From Clostridia bacterium (GTDB lineage: Bacteria > Bacillota > Clostridia > TANB77 > CAG-465), in contig JAQUGQ010000002.1 in NCBI GenBank assembly GCA_028684095.1, positions 81,605 through 145,604 on the forward strand: a DNA stretch of 64,000 bases, read 5' to 3'. The notes below the pieces were generated by a model. The model was not told the origin of the DNA. It did not search any database and was given only the letters and a program-made list of their open reading frames with translations. Of this stretch, positions 32,956-42,906 are shown piece after piece. The translations under genes and the position numbers were made by a program. Position 1 is the stretch's first letter; each line of letters opens with the position of its first letter.

Positions 32956-33852
32956 CTATATTTTATTTTTTGCACTTTTGAATTTCATTTTATCAAATAT
33001 ATACCATAGCGATGAAGCTACAAATATTGATGAATATGTTCCAGTAAGTATTCCTACAACTAATGGAAGTGAAAACTCTATTAATACTTGTTGATTATTT
33101 AAATATGCAAATATTAATACTATTGATATTGCACCAATTGTTGTAAAAGATGTAAACATAGTTCTTCTCATTGTTTGACTAATACTAGTATTAATTGTAT
33201 CTTTAAGATCTGTAGATTTAGTTATTTTTCTTCTGTTTTCTCTTATTCTATCATATACAATTATTGTATCATTTATAGAGTAACCTATTATCGTAAGTAG
33301 GACAGCTACAAATGTTGAATTTATTGGTAATTTAAAAATTCCATATAAAGCAACCATTATAAGTATATCATGTAATAATGACATTATTGCAGTTATTGCT
33401 GAAATAAAACCCAATGTTTTAAATCTAATTCCTATATATACAAGTAAAGCAAGAATTGATACAACTAATGCTAATATTGCAGATTGAATTAAATTTTTTC
33501 CAAATGCTGGTTGAACATTTCTAATTGATGGATCATCCATAGTAGTATATTTTTCTTTTAAAGCATCTGTTATTTTTTCAGATGTCTCTTCAGGAATTAC
33601 ATCAGTTGTAATTGAAACTGATGATTTTCCACTTGACATTTTTTGTACTAATGGTTTTGAACCAGTAATATTACTAATTAAATTTTCTATTTCATTATTA
33701 TTAAATTCTGTTTTCAAGTCAACTTGTATTTTTGTACCACCTTTAAAGTCTATATCAAATCTAAATCCAGTTAAAAACCCGTAAGTAATTCCTGAAATAA
33801 TTATGATTAATGATATTGTTAAAAATAAATATCTATATTTTAAAAAGTTCAT
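32956..33852 (-). CDS. secF: protein translocase subunit SecF
   Basis: A 298-residue membrane protein that works with SecD to drive late steps of Sec export using the proton gradient. There is an N-terminal helix followed by the FRFDIDFKGGTKI motif. Five further helices include the conserved GYSINDTIIVYDRIRENRR block. It begins one base after the secD stop with a GGAGG ribosome binding site. It is separate from SecD, unlike the SecDF fusion of Bacillus. Confidence 0.95.
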   Translation of the reverse strand: MNFLKYRYLFLTISLIIIISGITYGFLTGFRFDIDFKGGTKIQVDLKTEFNNNEIENLISNITGSKPLVQKMSSGKSSVSITTDVIPEETSEKITDALKEKYTTMDDPSIRNVQPAFGKNLIQSAILALVVSILALLVYIGIRFKTLGFISAITAIMSLLHDILIMVALYGIFKLPINSTFVAVLLTIIGYSINDTIIVYDRIRENRRKITKSTDLKDTINTSISQTMRRTMFTSFTTIGAISIVLIFAYLNNQQVLIEFSLPLVVGILTGTYSSIFVASSLWYIFDKMKFKSAKNKI

Positions 33853-33853
33853 A

Positions 33854-35155
33854 TTATTTAACCTCCTTTTTTATTCCAAATAAGAAAGGATTACTACCAG
33901 CTATTGGTAATACTTGTTTTAATATTGCTTTTGTAATAAATACTGCAGTAAATAAACTTGTTAGTACACCTATTGCAAGTATAAGTCCAAATCCTTTTAC
34001 TGGTCCGATACCAAATAGATACAATAATAATGCTATTATAAATGTTGTTACATTTCCATCTATTATAGCTGACATTGCATGTTTAAAACCTTTTTCAAAT
34101 GCTTTCTTATATCCGATATTATTTTTAAGTTCTTCTCTAAATCTTTCAAATATTATAACACTTGCATCAACTGCCATACCTATAGAAAGTATTAATCCTG
34201 CAATACCAGCTAATGTTAAACTTATATTAGTAACTACCATTATAAATAATATGATTGAAGTATAAGCAACTAAAGCAATTGCTGAAATTAATCCTGGAAG
34301 TCTATACATTAATATCATAAATGCTGATATCAATGCTAAACTTATAAGACCAGCATATATACTTATCTCTAAAGCTTTTTGTCCTATATATGGACCAATA
34401 TATTCTTTATTTATTACTTCTAAAGTAAATGGTAAAGCACCAGAATCAATTAACATAGCATATTGAGTTGCTTCAACTTTTTTCTCTGCATATGTTCCTT
34501 TTCCCATTGTTATTATAGCTGTATTTGAATCAATTTTACTATTTACAGTTGGTTCAGTTATAATCGTGCCATCTAAAGTTATAGCTAATGTCTTTCCAAT
34601 TAATTTTTCTGTTGCTGCTGCAAATTTTATTGTACCCTCTTCACTAAACTCAAGAACCACATGTGGTTCAGTTGACAAACTTGAACTAGTTGAATTAGTT
34701 GGTTCTTCACTATATTTAGCACCCTTTATATCAGAACCAGATAAAAGCACATTTCCCTCAGGATCTCTAAATTCAATTTTAGCTGTTTTATCTAATCCTT
34801 TTACTGCTTCTAAAGGATCTCTTGTTTGATCCTCTATCTTAGCGGGTATCTCAACATATATTTGTTTTGTATTTTCATCAGTTCTAACATAAAAGTCATA
34901 TATATTGATTTTTTCAAGTCTCTTACGAATAACAGCTTCTGAAGTTTTCAAATCTTCAGCTGTTATTTCATTGTTATCATTCACAGCTTGATATGTAATT
35001 GAAACTCCTCCACTTATATCTAAACCAGTTTTTATATCTTTAGCACTTTTAATATATGTTTTTTCATTTATAATTAAACCAAATATACTTAAATATGCAA
35101 AAACACAAATTACCATTATCATTATAATTGCAGTTAAAATATTTTTCCTTTTCAA
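33854..35155 (-). CDS. secD: protein translocase subunit SecD
   Basis: The start is a TTG (35155-35153, product LKRKNIL read as MKRKNIL), six bases after GGAGTG and downstream of the promoter; earlier candidate starts lie across the promoter. The product is about 433 residues with an N-terminal helix, GLDISGGVSITYQA, a periplasmic-type P1 domain and a C-terminal five-helix block with GMAVDASVIIFERFREEL. It forms an operon with secF and has its own consensus promoter. Confidence 0.93.
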   Translation of the reverse strand: MKRKNILTAIIMIMVICVFAYLSIFGLIINEKTYIKSAKDIKTGLDISGGVSITYQAVNDNNEITAEDLKTSEAVIRKRLEKINIYDFYVRTDENTKQIYVEIPAKIEDQTRDPLEAVKGLDKTAKIEFRDPEGNVLLSGSDIKGAKYSEEPTNSTSSSLSTEPHVVLEFSEEGTIKFAAATEKLIGKTLAITLDGTIITEPTVNSKIDSNTAIITMGKGTYAEKKVEATQYAMLIDSGALPFTLEVINKEYIGPYIGQKALEISIYAGLISLALISAFMILMYRLPGLISAIALVAYTSIILFIMVVTNISLTLAGIAGLILSIGMAVDASVIIFERFREELKNNIGYKKAFEKGFKHAMSAIIDGNVTTFIIALLLYLFGIGPVKGFGLILAIGVLTSLFTAVFITKAILKQVLPIAGSNPFLFGIKKEVK

Positions 35156-35183
35156 GATAATCACTCCATTTCTTACAAGTAGT

Positions 35184-35212
35184 ATTATACTATTTAATTT
35201 GAAAATAGTCAA
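35184..35212 (-). promoter_or_regulatory. sigma-A promoter of secDF
   Basis: TTGACT (35212-35207) and TATAAT (35189-35184) on the minus strand are spaced by 17 bases. Confidence 0.8.
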
Positions 35213-35276
35213 GATTTTTGTAATATTTTCGAAACAAATAGGATAAATTCGCTAATTATACACATATTCTAATGAT

Positions 35277-35314
35277 AAAATTGTATAAATCCAATCAAGT
35301 ATTTATACAATTTT
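35277..35314. terminator. hairpin upstream of secD
   Basis: AAAATTGTATAAAT and ATTTATACAATTTT form a 14-bp stem. It may end transcription coming from the zinc-ribbon gene. Confidence 0.6.
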
Positions 35315-35375
35315 TGTTTATAGTTTTTTGTTTTATATTCATCAACATCTTAATTTTTCTATACTTTTAGATAGA

Positions 35376-35405
35376 AAAAAAGTAGTAGTTTACACTACCA
35401 CTTTT
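35376..35405 (-). terminator. terminator of the zinc-ribbon gene
   Basis: On the minus strand AAAAGTGGTAGT pairs with ACTACTACTTTT, followed by T residues, seven bases after the stop. Confidence 0.65.
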
Positions 35406-35411
35406 CAAAGA

Positions 35412-35573
35412 TTAATATTTTCTTTGATTGTTTCTAGATTTTTTTGCATTTCTGCATTCTTTACATCTAACTGGTTCGTTTTCGAAACCTTTTTCTTTGT
35501 AAAATTCTTGTTCAGCTACTGTAAATACAAATTCAGCTCCACAATCTTTACATGTTATAGTTTTATCTTGCAT
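35412..35573 (-). CDS. small zinc-ribbon protein, 53 residues
   Basis: MQDKTITCKDCGAEF to KKSRNNQRKY, with CKDC and CKEC about 30 residues apart and a conserved FVFTVAEQEFYKEKGF segment. This is the probable zinc-ribbon family (zf-trcl) common in Clostridia; function is unknown. AAGGAGG lies nine bases before the ATG and a terminator follows, so it is a single-gene unit. Confidence 0.85.
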   Translation of the reverse strand: MQDKTITCKDCGAEFVFTVAEQEFYKEKGFENEPVRCKECRNAKKSRNNQRKY

Positions 35574-35763
35574 TGGTTATACCTCCTTTAAGATTTTTGA
35601 TTAGTCAATTTAAAAACTCAACTTTAAAAATTTACTTTTCTTAAAGGATAATATTTTTACTCTAATCAATTATATATATTATATCATAAATATATATAAA
35701 TACAAGTATTTTTATAATATTTTGTGTATTTTAGCTAATTTGTTAATATTTTATGGTAAAATA

Positions 35764-37740
35764 TTAATGTTTATTTGTTTCACCAAATAATTCATCAAAT
35801 TTTGCTTCTAGTTGCTTTTGTAAATCATAACTGTCTTCTTTTTCAAGTATAGTATTATTATTGTTTATAATTTCTTTTTTTTCATCTGATTTTAATGTAT
35901 CACCAATTATACTTAAACTATCATCTTTAATTTTTTCTTTAGCTTTTTTTAATCTTTGTTCTAAATGATTTGTTATATTCATTGTAGAAATTTCTACTTC
36001 TTCTGGTTTTACCATTTCTGTTATATCTTTTATTTCAGTTTGTTTTGCTATATCTCGTTGCTGATGATACTTATAATACCAAGCCTTCTCTGCTTTAATA
36101 GGCTTCATACCTCTTATTAAGATTATTTCTGAATTATTTTCCATTCTCATGATTTCATCAATTGTCATTAAGTCTCTTCCTTGTCTTTGTTCACTTATGC
36201 TTACACCTTGTTTATTCCACTCGTTCTTGTCTTTACTAACAGATTTACTAGAAAATTTAATTGTTTTTTGACCTAAACTTTTACATATATATTCACAAGT
36301 TTTTATAGACTTACATCCTAAAAAAATTTGAGTATCACAGTTAGCAATAATATTTTCCCATGTATCCTTATATAAACCTTCTAACTGATCTAAACTCTGT
36401 ATTATTATAGATACACTTACTCCTAAACTTCTTGTTGTACTTAGTTTTTTACTAAAATCTGGAATTTGTCCAACATTAGCAAATTCATCCATTACCAAAT
36501 AAACTTGTTGACTCAAAGTTCCACCATTTTTACTTGCCTGTGAATATAATCTTACTAATAATTGGCTAAAAAATATTGTTACTATATAGTTATATGTAGA
36601 ATGATCAGCTGGAGTAATTACAAATATAGCTGTTTTCTTTTGACCTAGTGCTTCAAAATCAATATTATTAGATGTTGTTATTTTTTGCATATCAGGAGTA
36701 TCAAAATGTGATAGTTTAGATACCAATGATATCGCTATGCTTTGTTTTGTTTTATCAGCACCTAAACGGATACCTTCATATTCTTTTCTACCAGGATGTT
36801 CAGGCTTTAATTCATCAATAAATAATTTATCAAATACTGATTCATCACTACCACCAGCTCTTACTATATTTAAACAGCTAGATAAATTTTGTTGCTCAGT
36901 TGGTAATATAGATATAACATAATATATACAAGCTTTAAGTAACATTTTAGCAGTATTATCCCAGAATGGATCCGCAGATTTACTACCTCCATCACCTTCT
37001 CCGCCAGTAACGATTGTATGTGCTATTATATCAACATCTGAATGATCTTTCACATGTGATAAAGGATTGTATCTATCACTAAATTCTGGATCTACTAAAT
37101 TAAATGCCTTAACATCCCAACCTGCATTTCTCAAATAAGTTGAAGTTTCTCTATATAGTTCACCTTTTGGATCAGTTATTACATAAGAACCTAATTTTTG
37201 TAGTATATTAGGCTTAACATAACATGCTGACTTACCAGTACCAGAACCACCTATTACAAGTATATTTTTATTAACTTTTACTTTTCTCAAATCTGTTCCC
37301 AAGTAGTGATTTTTACTTAATATAAAACCATTTTTTTTATTTAAAATTTCACTTCCGTCTTGTTGTTTATCAAATTCTTCTCCATTTTTACTCCATTCAC
37401 TAGAGCCGTTTTCCATACCATCATATTCATGTTTCTTTCCATTTTTAATTAAATAAGATATGTACAAACCTATAAATATTATTAAAATCCAAAATGATAT
37501 TTTAAGAAAACCAAAAAAATCCTGTCCTGACATTACTATTTTCCCAAGAGTACCTAATGGATTAGTTAAATTAGTCATAAATCCTGACATCACTTTTGTT
37601 GTTCTTTCATAACCTGTTAAAGTTTTCTCTAAGTCTAAACCAGATACGAAAAAAGCACCTATTACAAATATATCTATAAGTAAGTAGATGATAAAAATAG
37701 TTATTATTTCTTTTTTCTTGTGTTTAAAGTTATTCAGCAT
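35764..37740 (-). CDS. VirD4/TraG-type coupling ATPase, orphan
   Basis: A 658-residue protein with two transmembrane helices at the N-terminus (about residues 11-32 and 82-97), Walker A GGSGTGKS (164-171), ITDPKGELYRE, Walker B region VYLVMDEFANVGQIPDF and the C-terminal LDQLEGLYKDTWENIIANCD typical of VirD4/TraG coupling proteins. These hand DNA or proteins to a type IV secretion channel. No VirB4, VirB6, relaxase or integrase lies nearby. It shares its strand with two small unknown genes (37779-37967 and 38020-38559). Either it is a relic of a conjugative element or it serves a system elsewhere. Confidence 0.88.
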   Translation of the reverse strand: MLNNFKHKKKEIITIFIIYLLIDIFVIGAFFVSGLDLEKTLTGYERTTKVMSGFMTNLTNPLGTLGKIVMSGQDFFGFLKISFWILIIFIGLYISYLIKNGKKHEYDGMENGSSEWSKNGEEFDKQQDGSEILNKKNGFILSKNHYLGTDLRKVKVNKNILVIGGSGTGKSACYVKPNILQKLGSYVITDPKGELYRETSTYLRNAGWDVKAFNLVDPEFSDRYNPLSHVKDHSDVDIIAHTIVTGGEGDGGSKSADPFWDNTAKMLLKACIYYVISILPTEQQNLSSCLNIVRAGGSDESVFDKLFIDELKPEHPGRKEYEGIRLGADKTKQSIAISLVSKLSHFDTPDMQKITTSNNIDFEALGQKKTAIFVITPADHSTYNYIVTIFFSQLLVRLYSQASKNGGTLSQQVYLVMDEFANVGQIPDFSKKLSTTRSLGVSVSIIIQSLDQLEGLYKDTWENIIANCDTQIFLGCKSIKTCEYICKSLGQKTIKFSSKSVSKDKNEWNKQGVSISEQRQGRDLMTIDEIMRMENNSEIILIRGMKPIKAEKAWYYKYHQQRDIAKQTEIKDITEMVKPEEVEISTMNITNHLEQRLKKAKEKIKDDSLSIIGDTLKSDEKKEIINNNNTILEKEDSYDLQKQLEAKFDELFGETNKH

Positions 37741-37778
37741 ACTATTGCCTCATTTCATTTGTTATATTTTTTATATAG

Positions 37779-37967
37779 TTAAATTATATTATCATCATAT
37801 CCATCATTTCTTTTGTTTATGGCTTCATGATTTTTTATTTCTATTAAATCAGGTAATACTTCTCTTCCTATATTCGCGGTTATAAATTTAGTTATATTAG
37901 TTTTAGCTAAATTTCCTAATTCATTTCCAGTTACTTTAAAAGCGTCAACATTAATTAATATATTCAT
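37779..37967 (-). CDS. small uncharacterised protein, 62 residues
   Basis: MNILINVDAFKVTGNELGNLAKTN, ending NDGYDDNII; the ribosome binding site AGGAGG lies eight bases upstream. No membrane segment or known motif. It lies 38 bases upstream of the VirD4-like gene on the same strand and probably shares its transcript. Confidence 0.6.
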   Translation of the reverse strand: MNILINVDAFKVTGNELGNLAKTNITKFITANIGREVLPDLIEIKNHEAINKRNDGYDDNII

Positions 37968-38019
37968 TTAAATACCTCCTTTTTGTTACATATAAAGTAT
38001 ATTTATTATAACAGTTAAA

Positions 38020-38559
38020 CTACATATTCTCTTCGTCCAATATTTTATATTTCAATTCTAATACTATATATGCTTTTTGAGGCAATATTTTACAGCTGCC
38101 CTTTATTGTATTTGTTATTGGGTCCATAAAAATTGAAGGATGTACTTCTTCTCCAGTTTGTGTATCTACAATAGAAAAATGTCTTTTCATATCAGGATTG
38201 TATTCTACTTCCTTGTACTCAATACCCTCTTTATTAAATATTGTACCATAGCTAAGTGGCACATTAGATTCAGTTGCTTTAAATCCATCACTAGTCAATT
38301 CTCCAGTACTTAATATTACCTTTGATTTTGTAAGTGTTAGCAATACTATTAACTGTTTATCTTGACCACCACAAATTACATTAAAAGTTTTTTTGAATTT
38401 TCCATCTTGTTCACTATCAATTGGATCAATTTTTTGAAGAGATAGAAAAGCATTGCCTTTTTTGTATTCATCTTCATTTTTTTCAACAACGAATCCTATA
38501 GTATTCATACCAGGCATATCTATTATTTCAAATTTATTCATCTGTATTAAAGGTTCCAT
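38020..38559 (-). CDS. uncharacterised protein, 179 residues
   Basis: A soluble, beta-rich protein starting MEPLIQMNKFEIIDMPG, with AAGGGG seven bases before the ATG. It has no signal peptide or membrane segment and I recognise no family. It is followed by the 62-residue gene and the VirD4-like gene on the same strand and may belong to the same operon. Confidence 0.6.
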   Translation of the reverse strand: MEPLIQMNKFEIIDMPGMNTIGFVVEKNEDEYKKGNAFLSLQKIDPIDSEQDGKFKKTFNVICGGQDKQLIVLLTLTKSKVILSTGELTSDGFKATESNVPLSYGTIFNKEGIEYKEVEYNPDMKRHFSIVDTQTGEEVHPSIFMDPITNTIKGSCKILPQKAYIVLELKYKILDEENM

Positions 38560-38672
38560 GAAGCTACCCCTTTTCCTAAGTTCTCACTTATCATATAAGA
38601 AATTATACTATATATATATATAAAATGCAATATGTTTTTTTAAATTTACATAAAAAAATACTATTTTGCTAT

Positions 38673-40484
38673 TTAATATATATTAATATCGTTATTTATA
38701 CTTACTTTAGTTCCTATTTTTACAGTTGCCTGTTGAGCTTTGTATACATCTTTAGATAATGATATAGTACTAACTAATGTCCCATCTAATTTTTTAGTAA
38801 TATAAGCTTCTGAAGCATATCCATTTACACCTTTAACTATTATTGATGTTACTCCTGAATCGAGAAATGTATCATATGTATATTTAGTCGTATATGGTAT
38901 ATAGTATAATATTTTAGATGAAAGAGTTATATCATATTCTTCTTTTTCTTTTGTTCCGTATATGCTTATATTCATATTACCACTTTCACTATAAGTAGTA
39001 ATTATTTTTATCGGATAATTTCTTGTGTTCTTAAATTTAAAATCCAAAACATTTCCGTATACAGTAGCATCCCTACTAGGTGGAACGTATCCAACAGGTA
39101 ATCCATGTTGATGTCTCTCAATTATTTCCATGTTTGCTATAAGAGCAACATTATATAGAGTTGATGATGTTTGACATATTCCACCACCCACTTCATATAC
39201 AACTGTACCACCTTTAAATGTAGCTGCATCCTTATATCCCTTTGAGTAAGTTGTTTCACCAATTTTATTATAGTATGAAAAAATTTCTCCCGGCATGACA
39301 ATTACACCATTTAAATAACTAAGAGCAATCCTTAAATTATTTGCTCTGGTTTTTTGTGATGAATCAAAGTACGTAGTATAACCTGAAAGCTTATCATTGT
39401 ATAATGTGTATGTTATATCTGACAATTTGATTTTAGGAACTATAACTGTAAGTGGAAATTCTATAGAAGTACCTTCAATTTTATTTTTTTCAATATTTAA
39501 AACTTCTTTTAATTTACTTGTTTCTAAATCATAGCCATTTTTTTCATTAACAAATTTGGTAGGTGTAGTAGTTAAATCTATATATGCATCTTCTGGATTT
39601 CTTTTAACTTTGTTATATACTTCTTCAATGTTAATATCAGTAGGAATTTTAAGTTCAACATTAATATTATAGTTACTTGATTTGAATTGTTTAAGTATAT
39701 TTAATATATCAAATTTTACTTTATCATAGTTTATACTATTACCTGTTTTACCTTTTATTATTGTTAATATATTTTTTACTTCATCTATACTATATGTATC
39801 ATCAAAATATCTATCTTCTAATGTTAAATCTATATTCTTTATTACATTATCCAGTTTGTCCTCTGTATATATATATTCTGGTATAATTTCATTTTTAAAC
39901 ATCAATGCTGATAAAATTTTAATATTATCTATTAAAAAGTTATCTTTCCTGCCAAATGACATTATAATATCAGATGTCTTCTGAACATCAATAGTATACT
40001 CAATATCATCAGCTTTAACATCATATATATCTTTATCATTCTGATATATATCTATGTTAAATGTTTCTTTGATAGTATTTGCTTTTTGTTCAATTAATTT
40101 AACTACTTGTTCTGAAGTAAAATTTGAAATATCTTGACCCAACACATATACATTTTTATATACATTAGTATTTAATCTATTTAATGCACATATTATACCA
40201 AACAATATAATTACATTTACAATTAAAATTATTAATGATATGAAAATTATTTTAAATTTTTTATTACCTTTTTCTTTAATCATTAGGTAATGCCTGTGTT
40301 TTTTACTGTTTTTTTCTTTAGGGGGTATAGAAGTATTTTGTTCATTATTATTATCAGATTTGGGTAATTTATCATCTAATGGAACATTAAATATATCTGT
40401 TTCATCTGGAGTATTTTGATTTTCTTCTATAACAGTATCTTGATTGTTTTTATTTTCAAATAGTTCATTATGTTCTTCTTTCAC
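38673..40484 (-). CDS. VanW-family cell-wall protein
   Basis: A 603-residue protein with an acidic cytoplasmic N-terminus of about 75 residues and one transmembrane helix (about 78-100). A long extracellular region contains repeats of the type seen before VanW domains (SNYNINVELKIPTDI, YNDKLSGYTTYFDSS). The C-terminal VanW domain has PGEIFSYYNKIGETTYSKGY, GGGICQTSSTLYN and RDATVYGNVLDFKFKN. Many Clostridia have such YoaR-like proteins; their precise role at the cell wall is unknown and they need not confer vancomycin resistance. Confidence 0.88.
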   Translation of the reverse strand: MKEEHNELFENKNNQDTVIEENQNTPDETDIFNVPLDDKLPKSDNNNEQNTSIPPKEKNSKKHRHYLMIKEKGNKKFKIIFISLIILIVNVIILFGIICALNRLNTNVYKNVYVLGQDISNFTSEQVVKLIEQKANTIKETFNIDIYQNDKDIYDVKADDIEYTIDVQKTSDIIMSFGRKDNFLIDNIKILSALMFKNEIIPEYIYTEDKLDNVIKNIDLTLEDRYFDDTYSIDEVKNILTIIKGKTGNSINYDKVKFDILNILKQFKSSNYNINVELKIPTDINIEEVYNKVKRNPEDAYIDLTTTPTKFVNEKNGYDLETSKLKEVLNIEKNKIEGTSIEFPLTVIVPKIKLSDITYTLYNDKLSGYTTYFDSSQKTRANNLRIALSYLNGVIVMPGEIFSYYNKIGETTYSKGYKDAATFKGGTVVYEVGGGICQTSSTLYNVALIANMEIIERHQHGLPVGYVPPSRDATVYGNVLDFKFKNTRNYPIKIITTYSESGNMNISIYGTKEKEEYDITLSSKILYYIPYTTKYTYDTFLDSGVTSIIVKGVNGYASEAYITKKLDGTLVSTISLSKDVYKAQQATVKIGTKVSINNDINIY

Positions 40485-40558
40485 AAAACCCCTCCATGTT
40501 TCTAATTTATTTACTTACATTAAATAATATTCTCACATTAATATATTAAATTAATAGA

Positions 40559-41314
40559 TTATATTGTTTCTGTTAATTCTATTTTTTCTGTTGGTACTAT
40601 CGTTTCTATTAATTCTCCAATGTTTTTTCTAATAAGTATAAGTGGAGTAAGTTCTTTAGATTGTCCTGCCGGATTGTCTATGATTAAAGCCTTTAATTCA
40701 TCTTCTGTCTTATCTATAGCATCACATTTTCCTAGTATCTCAACATTTATATCATTAGCGTCAACAATCATTGACTTTACTCCAGTTTTTTCATATATTT
40801 CATTGCAAACTCCAACTGGATTTTCAGGTATTCTTATTCCAAATTCCGCATAATCTTCAAATACTTTACCGTAAAATCCGTCTAATCCACTTATTTCTTG
40901 ACCAACTATTTCATAAAACACTCCCCTTTTACCAAGTATTTTACCTATTCCTCCCATTATTGCAGCATATATTACTTTAAATCTCCCACATATCATAATA
41001 GCAAACTGCATCTTATATGGATTATCAACTCCAACTCCAGCATCACTTCTCATAGCAAATCTAGATAAAAATTTAGCTAATAATCCTACTTTAACATCTT
41101 TTTTGTACACTACTCTCTTTTGACATAATCCTATAATTTTTTCACTTATAGATAAAATATCCCCTTCTTCATATAAATCTTTTACATACTGCTCAATTAT
41201 CTTAATGTAGTCTTCTCCTATTTGCACATAATGAGTATTTATTGCATGTCTAGAATATACATCATTTCCTACTTGTATCTCAACCTTTTTGTCTTCATTT
41301 GCTCTAAATTCCAT
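40559..41314 (-). CDS. CofE-like (F420-0:gamma-glutamyl ligase family) protein
   Basis: A 251-residue protein with the family segments YSRHAINTHYVQIGEDY, EGDILSISEKII, RSDAGVGVDNP and CGRFKVIYAAIMGGIGKI, ending in TPLILIRK. Characterised CofE adds glutamate to coenzyme F420, but Firmicutes without F420 often carry this family, so the substrate is unknown. It is followed by the VanW gene on the same strand with a 75-base gap. A link to a cell-wall glutamyl ligation is speculative. Confidence 0.75.
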   Translation of the reverse strand: MEFRANEDKKVEIQVGNDVYSRHAINTHYVQIGEDYIKIIEQYVKDLYEEGDILSISEKIIGLCQKRVVYKKDVKVGLLAKFLSRFAMRSDAGVGVDNPYKMQFAIMICGRFKVIYAAIMGGIGKILGKRGVFYEIVGQEISGLDGFYGKVFEDYAEFGIRIPENPVGVCNEIYEKTGVKSMIVDANDINVEILGKCDAIDKTEDELKALIIDNPAGQSKELTPLILIRKNIGELIETIVPTEKIELTETI

Positions 41315-41656
41315 TTTAATTCCTTCTTTCTATTCATATTGTTTTTTTATAAATATATATATATTATTTGATTATTTGATAATACTAATACCAAAATTTG
41401 TATATATACATTTTGTAATCTGATTCTTATTGATAGTATTAATATATAATATAAATATATTATCACAAATCATTAAAAAAATCAATAATATAAAGATATA
41501 TTCTAATAAAATATTATATAAAAATATAATATTTTAAATTTTATATGTATAAAAATGTCTTCTTTTGATTTTATTTGTATACAATTGTCGAATGTGTTGA
41601 AATATGTTGTCAAATATTATAGAATATGTATGGATAAGAAATAAGGAGGGTGTTTT
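41315..41656. other. 342-base very AT-rich divergent intergenic region
   Basis: It separates the minus-strand CofE-like gene from the plus-strand gene at 41657 and must hold both promoters. I see no RNA gene. A possible plus-strand signal (TTGTCAAATATTATAGAATATG at about 41609-41630) is too weak to assign. Confidence 0.4.
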
Positions 41657-42187
41657 ATGAATGATATAGAGAAATGTTGTTGCTCAGAATATATTAAAAA
41701 AGATATTATGTTGAAACTTAGTTTTACAAATGAAACTTATAGCATATATGGAAATTTAAATAAAGGGGATAAAGTAATTTTAAAATATTTTGGTAAGCTA
41801 CTTATTAACGAAACATCAGAAAATACCAAAATATTTTTCAATTACGGATATGGTAACTTATGGACAGATAAAAATGCATTAGAAATGGTATTATGTTGCC
41901 ATAGTGATAAAAAATGTTATTGTAGCGAATTAGAATTAATAAATACAGAAAATTTGTTTTTTTGCTTTATAGATAATAATAATAATTGGGATTTAAATGA
42001 AAGTTCCAGCTATATGATTACAATAGATACCCCTATTACTACATTAATAAAGAAACCATTTGCAGTTACAATCCAAGACGAAGACTCTATGAGTGCAACT
42101 AGTAATTTTTTAAAAAAGTTAACCACTAAATTGATGCATTTATTTGCTAGTATAGGTAGTTTATTTGATAAGAAAATTAAATTATAA
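41657..42187 (+). CDS. protein with a CBM25/53-like carbohydrate-binding region
   Basis: A 176-residue protein starting behind GGAGGGTG. The middle reads KIFFNYGYGNLWTDKNALEMVL, LELINTENLFFCFID and NNNNWDLNESSSYMITI. This recalls starch-type binding modules of families 25/53, which end in NNWDNNxxxNY. No signal peptide or enzyme domain is seen, and the N-terminus has a CCC cluster. It may act inside the cell or on the spore surface. Assignment is tentative. Confidence 0.5.
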   Translation: MNDIEKCCCSEYIKKDIMLKLSFTNETYSIYGNLNKGDKVILKYFGKLLINETSENTKIFFNYGYGNLWTDKNALEMVLCCHSDKKCYCSELELINTENLFFCFIDNNNNWDLNESSSYMITIDTPITTLIKKPFAVTIQDEDSMSATSNFLKKLTTKLMHLFASIGSLFDKKIKL

Positions 42188-42232
42188 AAAAGAATACGAA
42201 GATAAATTATATTTATCTTCGTATTCTTTTTT
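42186..42232. terminator. bidirectional terminator between the CBM-like gene and tsf
   Basis: A perfect stem of about 22 bp (AAAAAAGAATACGAAGATAA and complement) with a three-base loop and T-runs on both strands. Confidence 0.9.
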
Positions 42233-42246
42233 GTTTTTCTTATTTA

Positions 42247-42894
42247 TTAACCGTTAATTTGTTTCATCACTTCATCAGCAAAATTACATTCTTCTTTTTC
42301 TATTCCTTCTCCTCTTTCAAATCTTGAAAATCTACGAATTACAATATTTTCACCAATTTTTGATATCAAATCTGTCAAAAGTTGACCTACAGTAATATCA
42401 GGATTTTTTATAAAAGGTTGTTCTAACAAACAAATTTCTGCAAAATATTTATTAATTCTACCCTCAACCATTTTCTCTACAACTGCTGGTGGTTTTCCTT
42501 CTTTTAAAGATTGTGCTTTTAAAGTTTCCTTCTCAGCATTTACTATATTTTCAGGAACTTCTTCTCTTTTAACATATGTTGGAGCTGAAGCTGCTATATG
42601 CATAGCCACATCTCTTACAAAAGTTTTAAATTCTTCATTATTTGAAACAAAGTCTGTCTCAGAGTTAACTTCAACTAAAGCACCGTATTTTCCGTTATGA
42701 ATATATGCTTCAACTAAGCCTTCGCTAGCAATTCTGCCAGCTTTTTTAGCAGCTTTAGCAATACCTCTTTCTTTCAATAATTCAATTGCTTTGTCAATAT
42801 TGCCGTCAGTTTCAACTAAAACTCTTTTACAATCCATTATTCCTGCATTGGTTCTGTCCCTTAATTCTTTTACTTGTTCAGCTGTTATTGCCAT
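42247..42894 (-). CDS. tsf: elongation factor Ts
   Basis: A 215-residue nucleotide-exchange factor for EF-Tu. The N-terminal UBA-like domain (ITAEQVKELRDRTNAGIMDCK) and the core EVNSETDFVSNNEEF are clear. The protein is of the short type, with a single core repeat rather than the 280-300 residues of Bacillus and E. coli. It forms the usual operon with rpsB, 12 bases downstream. Confidence 0.96.
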   Translation of the reverse strand: MAITAEQVKELRDRTNAGIMDCKRVLVETDGNIDKAIELLKERGIAKAAKKAGRIASEGLVEAYIHNGKYGALVEVNSETDFVSNNEEFKTFVRDVAMHIAASAPTYVKREEVPENIVNAEKETLKAQSLKEGKPPAVVEKMVEGRINKYFAEICLLEQPFIKNPDITVGQLLTDLISKIGENIVIRRFSRFERGEGIEKEECNFADEVMKQING

Positions 42895-42906
42895 AGTTAA
42901 TACCCC

